Below, piece by piece: positions 53,409 through 63,430 of a DNA stretch of 64,000 nt. A program made the position numbers and the translations under genes. How positions within the stretch are numbered: the first letter of the stretch is position 1; every line of letters begins with the position of its first letter. The DNA comes from Devosia rhodophyticola. GTDB taxonomy: Bacteria; Pseudomonadota; Alphaproteobacteria; Rhizobiales; Devosiaceae. The notes beneath the pieces are model-generated. The model was not told where the DNA came from and made no database searches. It saw only the letters and a list, made by a program, of their open reading frames with translations. Location: positions 1,364,001 through 1,428,000 of the forward strand of contig NZ_CP118247.1 of assembly GCF_028816475.1 (NCBI RefSeq). The letters run 5' to 3'.

Positions 53409-53918
53409 CTATGCTCGTTGCCAGAGGGTACACCGCGGCAGTTCGGTCTTTCGCTGGTCTGAGGTATGATACGCACGCCCATAGGCCCATTCGGGAAGCG
53501 AATACTGAATGAAGCGCTCGGCCTTGCCGTTGGTTTTGGGCGTGTAGGGTTTGGTGCGGATGTGCTTGAGGCCATTGTTCAGGCAAGCTAACTTGAACTG
53601 CTTCGAACGATAGCAGATCCCATTATCGCTCATAATGCGCTCAACACGGATTCCGAGTTTGCGATACTAGGCCACTGCGGCCTTCAGGAATGCCACCGCA
53701 TCCTGCTTGCGTTCGCCGGCTAACACCTGGCTGAAGCCGAGGCGCGAATGGTCGTCAACGCAGACATGCACAAACTCCCAACCGATACTGCGCGCGTTGC
53801 TCTGATCCACGAGATCAGCGGCGATGCGATGGCCTGTGCGGGTGAACTTGACAGCGACGGCCTGCGATACAGCCTCGCCGAACGCGGCGCCATCGCAGAC
53901 ATCCGCCGATGCCGACAC
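53409..53918 (-). mobile_element. IS481-family transposase remnant with an in-frame stop
   Basis: Fragments of an IS481 transposase on the minus strand: GHRIAADLVDQSNARSIGWEF and FVHVCVDDHSRLGFSQVLAGE in one piece, then an in-frame TAG at 53667-53669 that replaces the usual Tyr, then GIRVERIMSDNG and LKHIRTKPYTPKTNGKAERFIQ in the same frame. The catalytic-core Asp residues are in VDDHS and MSDNG. The first ~150 residues and the C-terminal end are absent. No terminal inverted repeats could be defined. A dead element. Confidence 0.8.
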
Positions 53919-53929
53919 GACGCAGGCTC

Positions 53930-54130
53930 CCCGCTTTCGAAGCTGATCTCTACAAGAAGCGCCATCAGGTTGAGAGGTTCTTCAGCAAACCAAAACACTT
54001 TCGGGCTATCGCCACCCAGTACGACAAGCGCGACGCCAACTTCCTAGCCCCCCATACAACTCGCCTCACTGCGCACTGGTTGCGGACTTGCGAAGCGATG
54101 ACCTATTGCTGTTTGTCTAGCGGAGAAGCG
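53930..54130 (+). mobile_element. IS5-family transposase C-terminal remnant
   Basis: A short plus-strand frame with ADLYKKRHQVERFFSKPKHFRAIATQYDKRDANFLA, which is the C-terminal R-x-x-[VI]-E-R-F-F-[NS]-K-x-K-x-F-R-x-[IV]-A-T-R-Y-D-K signature of IS5-group (IS427/IS1031-like) transposases. The catalytic D-D part is not present. It abuts the IS481 fragment, so one element probably inserted into or recombined with the other. No target duplication can be seen. Confidence 0.75.
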
Positions 54131-54245
54131 GATTCTCTCTATCACGCCGAGGTTCGACAAGTAGCTCGCTTACTGCACCCCGCGGCTGTGGCTTGACTCG
54201 TTGTTAGGGCAACATCACCCATTTTGTGCGGCCATACAAACATAC

Positions 54246-55400
54246 CTAAAGCGACGCCTTGTAGATCTCCAAAATAGACTCTTTTGACATTTTGCGAGGA
54301 TTGTAATCCAGGAGGCGACGAATTTTGAATGCTTCTTCGACCATCGGCTCGAGGTCGGATTCCGACACACCAAGTTGACCCATTCTCATCCCTATCCCGA
54401 GACCCGAGCAAAACTGATAGGCTCCTGCAAATGTATCGCCGTCAGCAAATCCCAAACTGCCTGCAATCTCCCGCGTCTTGCCTGGCGTAGCCTGCTGGTT
54501 GAATGCCAGCGTATGTGGAAATATTACAGCGTTGGCTAGTCCATGTGCAACGTTATGTCTTGTCCCAAGCGGGTATGAAATTGCATGCCCAGCCGTGGTG
54601 TTGACGGGTCCAAGGCAGTACCCCCCGATACAAGAGGCGTAGCAGAGGCCCGCCCTGGCCTCCAGGTCACCGCCATCACGAACTGCTCGGCCAAGAAACT
54701 TACCGACTAACTCAATACCTTGGCGTGCATACATGTCTATCAGCGGATGCGCACGCGTGCTCGTGAAAGCCTCAACGCAATGCGCCAATGCGTCTATCCC
54801 GGTCGTCGCCGTAATCGCGGATGGCAAACTGACAGTCAGCACGGGATCAATAATGGCCACATCGGCCAGCATATAGGTACTTTCCACCGAGATTTTTTGT
54901 CGGGTCCCAGGGTCCGTTACGAGTGCGCGCGATCCAACCTCGCTACCGGTCCCCGATGTCGTCGGGACTTGCATCAAAAATACGCCTCGTTGCGGCGCAT
55001 TGCCAACACCAGCAATATCCTGAATCGACTGCCGCGCCGACACGAGGACCGAAACCAGTTTCGCTGTGTCCATGACGCTACCGCCGCCAAATCCGATAAT
55101 GAGGTCCGCAGATACCTCGCGGGCGACGGCTAAAACCTTGTTAATGGAGATCAGATCGGGTTCAGACACGAGGTCGCCTTGCACGAAAACCTCTCCGGGC
55201 AGATCCAATTGATCCACACGGACAGCGTTATACTGATCTGAAATTACGAGTGTCCGCTTTACTTCCTTGTTGGTTGCCCACTGTCCGGCGCTGGATATCT
55301 TGCCGATGCCAAACTCAATGCATTTGGGACGTTCAATCCTGAGCGGCGCGCCGTATGTCGCCGGACCCAACTTCTTACTGCCAAGCGTAGCTGCGCACAT
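54246..55400 (-). CDS. Iron-containing alcohol dehydrogenase
   Basis: A 384-residue type III (iron-dependent) alcohol dehydrogenase. The cofactor loop GFGGGSVMDTAKLVSV is near residue 95; SGTGSEVGSRALVTD follows near 145. The metal ligands are the Asp and His in GIDALAHCVEAF, the His in TTAGHAISYPLG and the His in RHNVAHGLANA. It oxidises or reduces small alcohols/aldehydes, or maleylacetate-type compounds, with NAD(P). The 320-bp upstream region separates it from the sulfatase-DppF unit. It has the same direction as that unit. The substrate is unknown; the neighbourhood suggests use in catabolism of an imported compound. Confidence 0.92.
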   Translation of the reverse strand: MCAATLGSKKLGPATYGAPLRIERPKCIEFGIGKISSAGQWATNKEVKRTLVISDQYNAVRVDQLDLPGEVFVQGDLVSEPDLISINKVLAVAREVSADLIIGFGGGSVMDTAKLVSVLVSARQSIQDIAGVGNAPQRGVFLMQVPTTSGTGSEVGSRALVTDPGTRQKISVESTYMLADVAIIDPVLTVSLPSAITATTGIDALAHCVEAFTSTRAHPLIDMYARQGIELVGKFLGRAVRDGGDLEARAGLCYASCIGGYCLGPVNTTAGHAISYPLGTRHNVAHGLANAVIFPHTLAFNQQATPGKTREIAGSLGFADGDTFAGAYQFCSGLGIGMRMGQLGVSESDLEPMVEEAFKIRRLLDYNPRKMSKESILEIYKASL

Positions 55401-55722
55401 TTACCGTCCCCTTTGAATTCGCGATGCAAGCCTCAAACTGCGAACGCACACCCAACCTCATAACGCCCCGTTTCAAGAATGCATCGCTTCAGCATGCCAT
55501 AGAATTACAAGTTGTCAACTACTTGCAATTTCTCTCATCAAAAATTGGCTGCAAAAATGCATATTTAGTTGATAATGCATTGTTATTCGTTCTCTTCCTA
55601 CCCTGGCATCGATAGATAACAAGTTGTCAGGAGACATCACCCACTGCGTCGGTTTCGGTATTCCACCTAGGTGGTGCTTCAAGACGGAACAGGGGCGTCG
55701 GCTGCAGCGGTCCTGGAGGAAT
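55401..55722. promoter_or_regulatory. Upstream region of the alcohol dehydrogenase gene with two direct ACAAGTTGTCA repeats
   Basis: About 320 bp without a gene. It holds two exact copies of ACAAGTTGTCA, 55507-55517 and 55619-55629 (112 bp apart). The first continues to TTGTCAACT, which also occurs in the promoter of the binding protein gene at 58606-58614. The region is AT-rich (GCATATTTAGTTGATAATGC). It is likely to hold the alcohol dehydrogenase promoter and operator sites of a shared regulator. Confidence 0.55.
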
Positions 55723-56732
55723 CTAAGCGCTCGCCGCAACTAAAGGCGGATTGAGAACCGGGCAAGCGGCCAAATGACCGTCGCCGACGTCGACCAACTG
55801 CGGAACGTCCCGGCGACAAGATTCCACGGCGTGTTTGCACCGACCATGGAAGCTGCATCCGGAGGGTGGATCAATTGGGTTTGGGATCTCCCCTGTAAGG
55901 ATTTCCCGCTCGCTTTTCCGCTTTGGGTTGGGGACTGGCGCGGCCGAAATGAGTGCGCGCGTATAGGGGTGCCGAGGATTTCGGAACAACTCCTGATTTG
56001 CCGCCACTTCGACAATCTTGCCCAGATACATCACCGCAACGCGGTCGCTCATGTGGCGCACCACGCTCAGGTCATGGGCGATAAAAATGTAGGCGAGCTC
56101 GAGTTCACGTTTGAGACCCTGCAACAAGTTCACCACCTGCGCCTGAACCGACACGTCCAGGGCCGAGACTGCTTCGTCGGCTACTATTAACTTGGGACTA
56201 AGTGCCAGCGCTCTTGCAATGCCGATGCGCTGCCGCTGTCCGCCGCTGAATTCGTGGGGATAACGATCCGCGAGATCGCGATGTAGTCCCACCTTTTCCA
56301 ACAGCACGCCGACTCGGTCGGGTATTTCGCTTGCGGGCACCACATTGTGAACCAAGAGCGGTTCGCCGACAATTTTTTCGACTGTCATCCGCGGATTGAG
56401 CGACGCGTAGGGGTCTTGAAAAATGATCTGCATGTCCCTGCGCACTCGCAGCATCTGTCTGCGAGACAGGTCGGCAATATCCGTGCCTTCAAAAAAATTT
56501 TACCTGCCGTGGGCGCAAGCAATTTCAGGATCAACCGGCCGAGCGTGCTTTTGCCCGAACCACTTTCACCAACCACACCGAGGGTCTCGCCACGGTTCAG
56601 GTGCAGCGTCACGTCATCGACCGCCTTGACCGATTTCTTTTCAGATTGAAACATGCCGGTTCGCACCGGAAAGTGCTTCTTTAGCCCTCGAACTTCGAGC
56701 AGCGGCTCCATCACTTTGGCCTCCGTTGGCAC
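55723..56732 (-). pseudogene. Oligopeptide ABC transporter ATPase, DppF-like, split by a frameshift
   Basis: Two frames form one DppF-like ATPase of about 337 residues. The first (56732-56385) carries VRGLKKHFPVRTGMFQSEKKSVKAVDDVTLHLNRGETLGVVGESGSGKSTLGRL with Walker A. The other (from about 56497 to 55723) carries [56 protein letters not shown] and the C-terminal Cys motif [14 protein letters not shown] of this family. Adding one A to the seven-A run at 56491-56497 restores [15 protein letters not shown]. It is the missing second ATPase of the Dpp-like transporter encoded on the opposite strand at 58664-63430. Its start is 9 bp after the sulfatase stop, so they share a transcript. Confidence 0.88.
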
Positions 56733-56741
56733 TTAGCTTGG

Positions 56742-58214
56742 TCAGCGGTCGATCGGCGACACAGGGACAGTGTCCTGTGTACGATGTTGCCAGTCTCTGA
56801 TTTTCGCGACCAGGGAATTTACAAGTTCTATATTTGTCCTACCGTAGATATTGTCGGTCTCGCCGGCGTCCACGGTTAGCTGGTAGAGCTCATGTTCCCC
56901 GAGTTGGCTATAGTTGAACTTCCATCCGTCCTGAGTATAGACAGTGCGGACAGGATCGGACATCGCCGCAACGATCTCGCCTTGCTTGTAAAACTCAAGC
57001 ATCCAGTCACGGGTAGAAACCTCACCTACCACGTCGCCCAGTCCGTTGTTGCCACCGCTCCATTCCATGAAGACATCGCTGTCGGGCACCGTCGCGCTTT
57101 CGGCTTCAATCCAGCGCCTAAGGCTGTTTCCCTGCAAGCCGTCAGGCCCAGTTGCACCGAGGTAGTCAAGGATGGTTGGAACCACGTCAATCTGACTGAA
57201 TGCGCCGGATATCAACTTGCCTTGGGTCTGGCCGGGTAATTTGACGAGGAACGGCACCCGCGCCGCCTCTTCGTACATGAAGCACTTGGTCAGCAACTGG
57301 TGGGCGCCCATCATGTCTCCATGGTCAGAAGTGAACACAATCATGGTGCTATCATCGAGTCCACAAGCGTCGAGCGTGTCCAGAATGCTGCCGATATGCG
57401 TATCAACTAGGCTGCACAGTCCCCAGTAGTGGGCAATCATGCGCTTCCAATCATCCTCGGTCTCCAACGCCATGCCGCTGTGCCCGTGACGTCGAAACTG
57501 CTCCTTCATGATGCGGGTCTTGAGCGGGCTGTCATTAGCCAGCTCGTGGTCAAAGTTGTCGGGCAACGGGATGCATTCTAGTGGATATTGATCGTCTCGC
57601 GGACTGAAAAAGGGCATATGAGGTTCGAAGAAGTTCACATAGAGCACAAACGGTGTGTTGATATGGGTGCGCAGGAAATCGTTTGCCATCTTGGCAACAT
57701 AGGCTGGTTTGCCCAGTTCTTCGGGAAGCCGGGCTGCTTCACCTCGACTGAAATAATCACCGTTCTTCGGCGTCAGACCTTGGGCGATGAGATAGTCGTG
57801 GTAGGATGATCGGGCGGCTTTGTCTCGTCCCTCGCTGAAATATTTCTGATATTGGTCCTCGACGCTCGCCCAATGCTGAAACCCATGCTGGGCAAACACC
57901 TCGTCGCCGAGATGCCACTTGCCGAAATGGGCGGTCACGTAGTCGCCATCTACCATTTCCGGCAGGCATTTGGTGGTTTGCGCCAATGGCACATTGTTCT
58001 CGGAGCAGCCGTTGGTATGTGGATAAAGCCCCGTCAACAGACTGGACCGAGATGGCGTACACACGGGTTGGGTCACGTACATGCGCTCAAACACATGGCT
58101 GCGGTCGGCCAGACGATTCAGATTCGGCATATCGATCTGATCGTTGCCGTAAGCTTTTAACGTATTGAATGCCTGCTCATCGGTATAGATAAACAACAAG
58201 TTTGGCTTGTTCAT
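56742..58214 (-). CDS. Type I (formylglycine) sulfatase
   Basis: A 490-residue sulfatase. NLLFIYTDEQ holds the metal-binding Asp, VCTPSRSS (Cys52) is the C-x-P-S-R motif whose Cys becomes formylglycine, and FTSDHGDMMGAHQLLTK has the second metal pair Asp-His. GKWHLGDEVFAQHGF is another active-site block. No signal peptide is seen, so it may act in the cytoplasm on imported substrate; MNKPN starts right at the first strand. The ATG at 58214 follows GGGGAG. It hydrolyses a sulfate ester; the substrate is unknown. It is the first gene of the sulfatase-dppF transcript and divergent from the ABC transporter operon. Confidence 0.92.
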   Translation of the reverse strand: MNKPNLLFIYTDEQAFNTLKAYGNDQIDMPNLNRLADRSHVFERMYVTQPVCTPSRSSLLTGLYPHTNGCSENNVPLAQTTKCLPEMVDGDYVTAHFGKWHLGDEVFAQHGFQHWASVEDQYQKYFSEGRDKAARSSYHDYLIAQGLTPKNGDYFSRGEAARLPEELGKPAYVAKMANDFLRTHINTPFVLYVNFFEPHMPFFSPRDDQYPLECIPLPDNFDHELANDSPLKTRIMKEQFRRHGHSGMALETEDDWKRMIAHYWGLCSLVDTHIGSILDTLDACGLDDSTMIVFTSDHGDMMGAHQLLTKCFMYEEAARVPFLVKLPGQTQGKLISGAFSQIDVVPTILDYLGATGPDGLQGNSLRRWIEAESATVPDSDVFMEWSGGNNGLGDVVGEVSTRDWMLEFYKQGEIVAAMSDPVRTVYTQDGWKFNYSQLGEHELYQLTVDAGETDNIYGRTNIELVNSLVAKIRDWQHRTQDTVPVSPIDR

Positions 58215-58663
58215 ATTGATTGCTCCCCTGCCAGCTACTGCGAATACGCTCCACATTGTTTGTCGGTCGTGAAACATGAGGTGCTAGGGGCATTGTGCCC
58301 AACAAATTCGACAAAAAGATCACATCGACCCGGTTGGAAGTTACACATTTACAAGATGCGATTGCAACCTGCGTCTCAGCAAAAATTTTACCCTTAAGGT
58401 CTAACGCTCCAAGTGCGTTTCGCTTTTGCACGGCAGCCATGAATTTTCTAATACTTTATGGTATTGATATTATTGGTATAATTTTGTCATAAGGAACACC
58501 ATCATAATATTATAGACACATTCGCACTGTGCTCTCAGTCAGTTCGTCGGCAAGCAATCGGCACTTGCGACCATGGGATTTACCCTCACCTGTCCACATT
58601 TAATATTGTCAACTGGACAAATTTAGGTATCCTCTGGACTTCGCAACGAGGGAGGATGGACTA
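58215..58663. promoter_or_regulatory. Divergent regulatory region between sulfatase and ABC transporter operons
   Basis: About 450 bp without a gene, AT-rich from 58440 to 58520. Upstream of the binding protein gene, TTGTCAACTGGACAA (58606-58620) is an inverted repeat, TTGTC-AACTG-GACAA, which overlaps a possible -35 (TTGTCA at 58606) paired with TATCCT at 58628 (16-base spacer). It is an operator candidate. TTGTCA also occurs at about 58490. The region should control both divergent units. Confidence 0.6.
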
Positions 58664-60319
58664 TTGCAACGATTTGACAACGCAGCCAACACCAATGTGG
58701 ATTGGGGTGCGCGCAACCGGAAATTGGGGCTCTGCATTGTTGCGGCAGCTTCCCTCGCTTTGGCGTTCGCCGCCCCTGCCAACGCGCAGGACGACAATGT
58801 CTTGCGTATCGCAACCGCGGCCCAGGGGGAGGCGAGCTTTTCATTCCAACCCACGGTGTGCGGTTCGGACCAACAAAATTGGGAGACCCTGCTCTACGTG
58901 CCTCCAATGTACTTCGATGAAGACTCGAAAATGCAACCAGGGATTTTCAAGTCCTGGTCCTCAAATGATGACAGAACTGTCTGGACCTTCGAAATTGATC
59001 CGCGTGCCAGATTCTCCGATGGCTCTCCTGTGACGGCAGAAGACGCCAAGGGCACCTGGGAGATTATGGCCAATCCGCAATATTGCGGCCGCGCCGCGCA
59101 GTACCTTGGAAACATTGTCGGATTCCAGGACACCGCAGATGCGAACGATATCAACGCGACGATGACAGGGCTCAAGGTCGTCGACGATCACACGCTGGAA
59201 GTCACCCTGGCGGAGTCCGACCCGGTGTTCATGTACCGGATCGCAACAACCCATCTGAACATTATCAATCCTACAGATGCGCGCGAACTTGGCGAAGCCG
59301 ATTTCTGGTTGCCGGAAAACAACCCCAAGTTCACCGGCCCCTATGTCCTGTCGGACTACAGTCCTGATTTGGGCGAAGCGACCATGACGCCGAACGAGAA
59401 TTGGTGGATGGACGTCGGGCCGTATCTTGACGCCGTGAAGTTTCAGTTCGTGCCGGACGCACAGACGGCCGGCGTTATGGTGGTCAACAATCAGATCGAC
59501 GCATCCCAAGCAGATATTCCGACGGTCTTCAAAGACCAGGCACCGGGCTATTTCGATCACATAAAAAGCATTGGCTATCACACATTCTTTCTCCGCCCCA
59601 ACGCCGCACCGACGGACGATCCACTTGTTCGCAAGGCGCTGGCCCTTTCTGTGGACTGGAATGCGGTAGCGAAGGCGACATTCGCCGACGTCGACTATCT
59701 GCCAACCCCACAGCCGCTCGACCCCGAAATGATCCAGGATCCGGACAATAAGGGCTATCCATACGATCCGGAAGCGGCTCGGCAGGCACTTGCAGACTCG
59801 AGTTATGGCGGGCCGGAAAACTTGCCCAAGCTGCGTGTGTCTCCGCGCGGAAATCGTCTCTCCAACAACCGTGCACTGCAGGCTGTAATGGGGTATTGGA
59901 AGGAAAATCTCGGCATCGAAAATGTTGAGTTCCAGGAGCGCCCTGCTGGCTTCGGCAAGGACTGGGTGGACACTATCAACCTGACACGCGACGACGTCGT
60001 CATTCGCTATCCCGATGCCGCCAGCTACATGAATGCTGCGGCCAACTCCACCAGTGTAACCGCAACTGACACGATGAACGGATATTCCAATCCGGAAATC
60101 GACAAGGTGTTGGCAATGGCCCTGAAGCTCGATCCGTCGGATCCAGAGCGGGATCAGTTGGCATTCAAGGCCCAGAAGATGTTCATGGATGATTATGTCA
60201 TGGTCGGTTTTGGCAAGGCGATTCGGAACATCAATGCGCGCAACTACGTCACTGGCTATTTCAAGGGCCCTGATGTGGGCCTGATTGCCCCGTGGCGCAT
60301 CAAGCTCGAAAAGGAATAG
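58664..60319 (+). CDS. Family 5 oligopeptide-type substrate-binding protein
   Basis: A 551-residue periplasmic binding protein (SBP_bac_5). The signal peptide is within the first 40 residues (LGLCIVAAASLALAFAAPANAQ). The mature part has the family blocks LLYVPPMYF, WTFEIDPRARFSDGSPVTAEDAKGTWE, NNPKFTGPYVLSDYSPD and PLVRKALALSVDWNAVAKATF. The TTG start at 58664 follows GGGAGG. The Dpp/Opp-type fold can bind peptides, oligosaccharides or other amino compounds; the sulfatase/sialidase context favours a glycan-derived or sulfated substrate, but this is inference. It is the first gene of the transporter operon. Confidence 0.93.
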   Translation: MQRFDNAANTNVDWGARNRKLGLCIVAAASLALAFAAPANAQDDNVLRIATAAQGEASFSFQPTVCGSDQQNWETLLYVPPMYFDEDSKMQPGIFKSWSSNDDRTVWTFEIDPRARFSDGSPVTAEDAKGTWEIMANPQYCGRAAQYLGNIVGFQDTADANDINATMTGLKVVDDHTLEVTLAESDPVFMYRIATTHLNIINPTDARELGEADFWLPENNPKFTGPYVLSDYSPDLGEATMTPNENWWMDVGPYLDAVKFQFVPDAQTAGVMVVNNQIDASQADIPTVFKDQAPGYFDHIKSIGYHTFFLRPNAAPTDDPLVRKALALSVDWNAVAKATFADVDYLPTPQPLDPEMIQDPDNKGYPYDPEAARQALADSSYGGPENLPKLRVSPRGNRLSNNRALQAVMGYWKENLGIENVEFQERPAGFGKDWVDTINLTRDDVVIRYPDAASYMNAAANSTSVTATDTMNGYSNPEIDKVLAMALKLDPSDPERDQLAFKAQKMFMDDYVMVGFGKAIRNINARNYVTGYFKGPDVGLIAPWRIKLEKE

Positions 60320-60406
60320 TCGAGCGCCTCACACGGCGACCAACACGACGCATGCCACACAAGTCGAACTGGTGTGGCATGCGTGCACAAGGTGAGAACG
60401 AAATTT

Positions 60407-61348
60407 ATGGCTTCATATCTGCTTGTCAGACTGGTCCGGTGGATCACGGGGTTATTGATGGTGATGTTTTTGACATTCACCATGATGCATTTCAGCGGTA
60501 GCAACCCAGTGGACATAATGGTTAGCCAAGGCAGTTCAGCGGATTGGCCACAGCAACGGATTGAAGCCCTCAAGGAGAAGTTCGGCTTTGACAAGCCGTT
60601 CTTCGAACAGTTGGTCGACTATACAAACAACCTTCTGCATGGCGAATTCGGTCGTTCGATAAAATTCAATCGTGACGTAGCACCCATCCTCGAGACCAAG
60701 GTGCCAATCTCGGTGCAACTCGGCCTGGCGGCAACATTTCTTGTGATTTTGTTTGGTGTACCATTGGGTGTGTTGGCGGCAGCAGCGCACAATCGGTGGC
60801 CCGACACCGTGATCCTGGGCACGACCATGACGTTGCAGGCTATTCCAGAATTTGTGCTGGGTCCTGTCCTGACCGTGATATTCGTTCTGTGGCTAAAGAT
60901 CCTTGCTGTGCCAGTCGGCTGGAACGGCCTGTTTACCCAGCAGTCTATCCTGCCACTCGCAGTGCTCACTATCGCGAACGTACCGATCATTATTCGCCAA
61001 ACGCGCGCATCCATGCTGGAAATGGCGGGGAGCGACTACATCAGGACAGCGCGCACCAAGGGCCTGTCAGAACGAAAAATACTAATGAAGCACATGCTTC
61101 GTCCCGCATTGATTCCTGTCAGCACGACTGCCGGCATGTTGATGACGAGCCTGGTGAACGGCGCAATTTTTGTCGAAGCAGTGTTCAACATTCCAGGTCT
61201 TGGAAACCTGACTCGCGACGCGACGCTGTCACTGGATTATCCACTGGTTATGGGCGTGGTGATCATCATTACCGTTCTCGTCATGATGGGAAACCTGATT
61301 GTCGATCTAAGCTATCCTCTTATCGATCCGCGAATCCGAAACCGGTGA
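60407..61348 (+). CDS. ABC transporter permease, DppB-like
   Basis: A 313-residue inner-membrane permease of the DppB/OppB type. It begins MASYLLVRLVRWITGLLMVMFLTF with AAGGTGAG 11 bases before. Family marks: EALKEKFGFDKPFFEQLVDYTNNLLHGEFGRS, PVSVQLGLAATFLVILFGVPLGVLAA-type helix (PISVQLGLAATFLVI), and the EAA loop DYIRTARTKGLSERKILMKHMLR. Six membrane helices. It is 88 bp after the binding protein gene and followed by the DppC-like gene 51 bp further on. It pairs with that protein to form the channel. Confidence 0.93.
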   Translation: MASYLLVRLVRWITGLLMVMFLTFTMMHFSGSNPVDIMVSQGSSADWPQQRIEALKEKFGFDKPFFEQLVDYTNNLLHGEFGRSIKFNRDVAPILETKVPISVQLGLAATFLVILFGVPLGVLAAAAHNRWPDTVILGTTMTLQAIPEFVLGPVLTVIFVLWLKILAVPVGWNGLFTQQSILPLAVLTIANVPIIIRQTRASMLEMAGSDYIRTARTKGLSERKILMKHMLRPALIPVSTTAGMLMTSLVNGAIFVEAVFNIPGLGNLTRDATLSLDYPLVMGVVIIITVLVMMGNLIVDLSYPLIDPRIRNR

Positions 61349-61399
61349 AGTGACCTTGAAAACTGCGTCGACTGAATTAGCAAGGTTTGTTGATAAGCT

Positions 61400-62370
61400 A
61401 TGACCGCAACAGCACACGTCACAGGACTCAAACGAGCAAAGTCGCGCAATCTGTGGCGTGATGCGGCGCGGCGCTTTGTCCGCAACAAGTTGGCAATTGT
61501 CGGCATGGTCGTGGTTGTGGTGTTTCTTGTACTCGCGATACTGGGCTCGGCGATCACACCATATGATCCGTTCGACCAGGATTTGATCGCAGCATTACAG
61601 GGACCAAGTGCAGCACACTGGCTTGGTACCGACGATCTGGGCCGGGACGTACTCAGTCGGTTGATAATTGGTGCGCGCACGGCGCTGTTCGTGGCGATTG
61701 TGACCATCTCAATCAGCCTTGTCATTGGTATCGTGCTCGGAACGATGGCGGGCTATTTGGGGCCATGGGCAGATACGCTGATCATGTGGTTCAGTGATGT
61801 GGTTCAGTCGATCCCCCCTTACTGCTGGCCATGATTGTGACAGTGACACTACGCCAGCCCGCGACATACTGGGCGGACCAGGTTTATTCGGCGACCCACT
61901 GGTCGATACTCGCCAATACAAACCGATGGTGGATAGACTTTGTGATTGTCTTTGGCGCCCTGTCGCTTGCCTCATGGCCATATTATGCCCGCCTGATCCG
62001 TGGCACGGTACTCAGCCTATCCAGCGAGGATTATGTGCTGGCGGCGCGTGCGATCGGTGTACCCGATATTAGGATCATGACACACCATATTCTGCCCAAT
62101 GCGATCGGTCCTATCATCGTTCTTTCCACATATCAGTTCGGCGCCGCGATTGTTGCTGAGGCAGGTCTCAGTTTCCTGGGCGTGGGCGTGCAACCGCCGA
62201 ATACGAGTTGGGGCAGCATGCTGTCCAGGGGCTGGCAATTGTGGACCATCGCGCCACACGTGATGTTCGCTCCGGCGATTGCAGTGGCGCTCATCCGTAT
62301 TACTTTCAACTTCCTTGGCGACGGACTGAACGACGCGCTTAATCCCAAATATTCGAAGGGAGGCAAGTAG
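61400..62370 (+). pseudogene. ABC transporter permease, DppC-like, split by a frameshift
   Basis: Two frames form one DppC-like permease of about 323 residues. The first (61400-61834) has RRFVRNKLAIVGMVVVVVFLVLAILG, HWLGTDDLGRDVLSRLIIGARTAL and the start of the next helix. The second (61831-62370) has the EAA loop DYVLAARAIGVPDIRIMTHHILPN and AEAGLSFLGVGVQPPNTSWGSML. Adding one C to the six-C run at 61813-61818 yields SIPPLLLAMIVTVTL, the normal sequence. The stop codon that ends the first frame comes right after the run. So it is probably intact in the organism. Confidence 0.88.
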
Positions 62371-62374
62371 ACAG

Positions 62375-63430
62375 ATGCCGCGCACCGCCTCCCTCACACA
62401 GACCACCGACCAAGCTAAATTGACCACAGCCGTGGACAGCGACGTGCTGCTCGACATTACCGACCTTAAAACCTACTTCTTCACCGAGAACGGCGTTTCG
62501 AAAGCGGTGGATGGTGTAGATTTTCAAGTCCATAAGGGAGAGACACTCGCAATTGTGGGCGAGTCAGGTTGCGGAAAGAGCGTTACTGCCATGTCCATCC
62601 TGCAAATCCTCGACAAGGCCGTTGGCAGAATAGTCGGCGGCAGAATATTGCTGGAAGGCACAAACCTGCTCGAGTTGTCCAACCGCGAAATTCGGCGGAT
62701 CCGTGGCAAGGAGATCTCGATGATTTTCCAGGAGCCCATGACCTCGCTAAATCCAGTATTCACTATTGGCAATCAGATCAGCGAGGCCATACTCGTGCAT
62801 CAACGGATCGCGAAGTCGGCTGCCTGGGACGAAGCGCAGCGACTACTGTCGCTGGTTGGGATCCCGTCTCCCGAACGAACGATGCGCGACTACCCTCATC
62901 AACTGAGTGGCGGCATGCGCCAGCGGGCAATGATTGCCATGGCACTCAGTTGCAATCCGAAACTGCTCATTGCCGACGAACCAACCACGGCACTCGATGT
63001 AACTATTCAAGCGCAGGTCATGGAACTGATCGACTCGGTCAAAACCCAGTTTGGCATGTCGGTGTTGCTCATCACGCATGATCTTGGAGTCGTGGCAGAG
63101 TCGGCAGATCGTGTCGTGGTGATGTACGCCGGCAAAGTCGTCGAGCAAGGCGAGGTTGGCGCCATATTCGAGAACGCGCTACACCCTTACACACAAGGCC
63201 TTCTTCAATCTATGCCGCGACTTGACGAAGACCAACCCATAGGTGATTTGCCAGAAATTGCTGGCATGGTTCCGATGGCAAATGATCGCCCTGAAGGATG
63301 TTATTTTCATCCGCGCTGTCCCAAGGCCATGGACATTTGCCGACAGCAGATGCCAGAGCTCACGACGCACGGCGAGACACGGGACGTCAGATGCTGGCTC
63401 TACACACCAGAAGCCTCAAACGAGCATTAG
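62375..63430 (+). CDS. ABC transporter ATPase, DppD-like
   Basis: A 351-residue ATPase of the DppD/OppD type. Walker A is GESGCGKS near residue 59; [18 protein letters not shown] is the Q-loop region. The signature is [17 protein letters not shown], Walker [15 protein letters not shown], and the switch histidine is in ITHDLG. The C-terminal oligopeptide-permease domain has [17 protein letters not shown], with the Cys set that binds an Fe-S cluster or metal in some homologues. It is 4 bp after the DppC-like gene. Its partner DppF-like ATPase is on the other strand at 55723-56732. Confidence 0.95.
   Translation: MPRTASLTQTTDQAKLTTAVDSDVLLDITDLKTYFFTENGVSKAVDGVDFQVHKGETLAIVGESGCGKSVTAMSILQILDKAVGRIVGGRILLEGTNLLELSNREIRRIRGKEISMIFQEPMTSLNPVFTIGNQISEAILVHQRIAKSAAWDEAQRLLSLVGIPSPERTMRDYPHQLSGGMRQRAMIAMALSCNPKLLIADEPTTALDVTIQAQVMELIDSVKTQFGMSVLLITHDLGVVAESADRVVVMYAGKVVEQGEVGAIFENALHPYTQGLLQSMPRLDEDQPIGDLPEIAGMVPMANDRPEGCYFHPRCPKAMDICRQQMPELTTHGETRDVRCWLYTPEASNEH

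Noticed and set aside
54212-55643. ACATCACCCA at 54212-54221 and 55634-55643, flanking the alcohol dehydrogenase
   Set aside because: A 10-base identity with little similarity beyond it; too short to claim IS ends or a target duplication.
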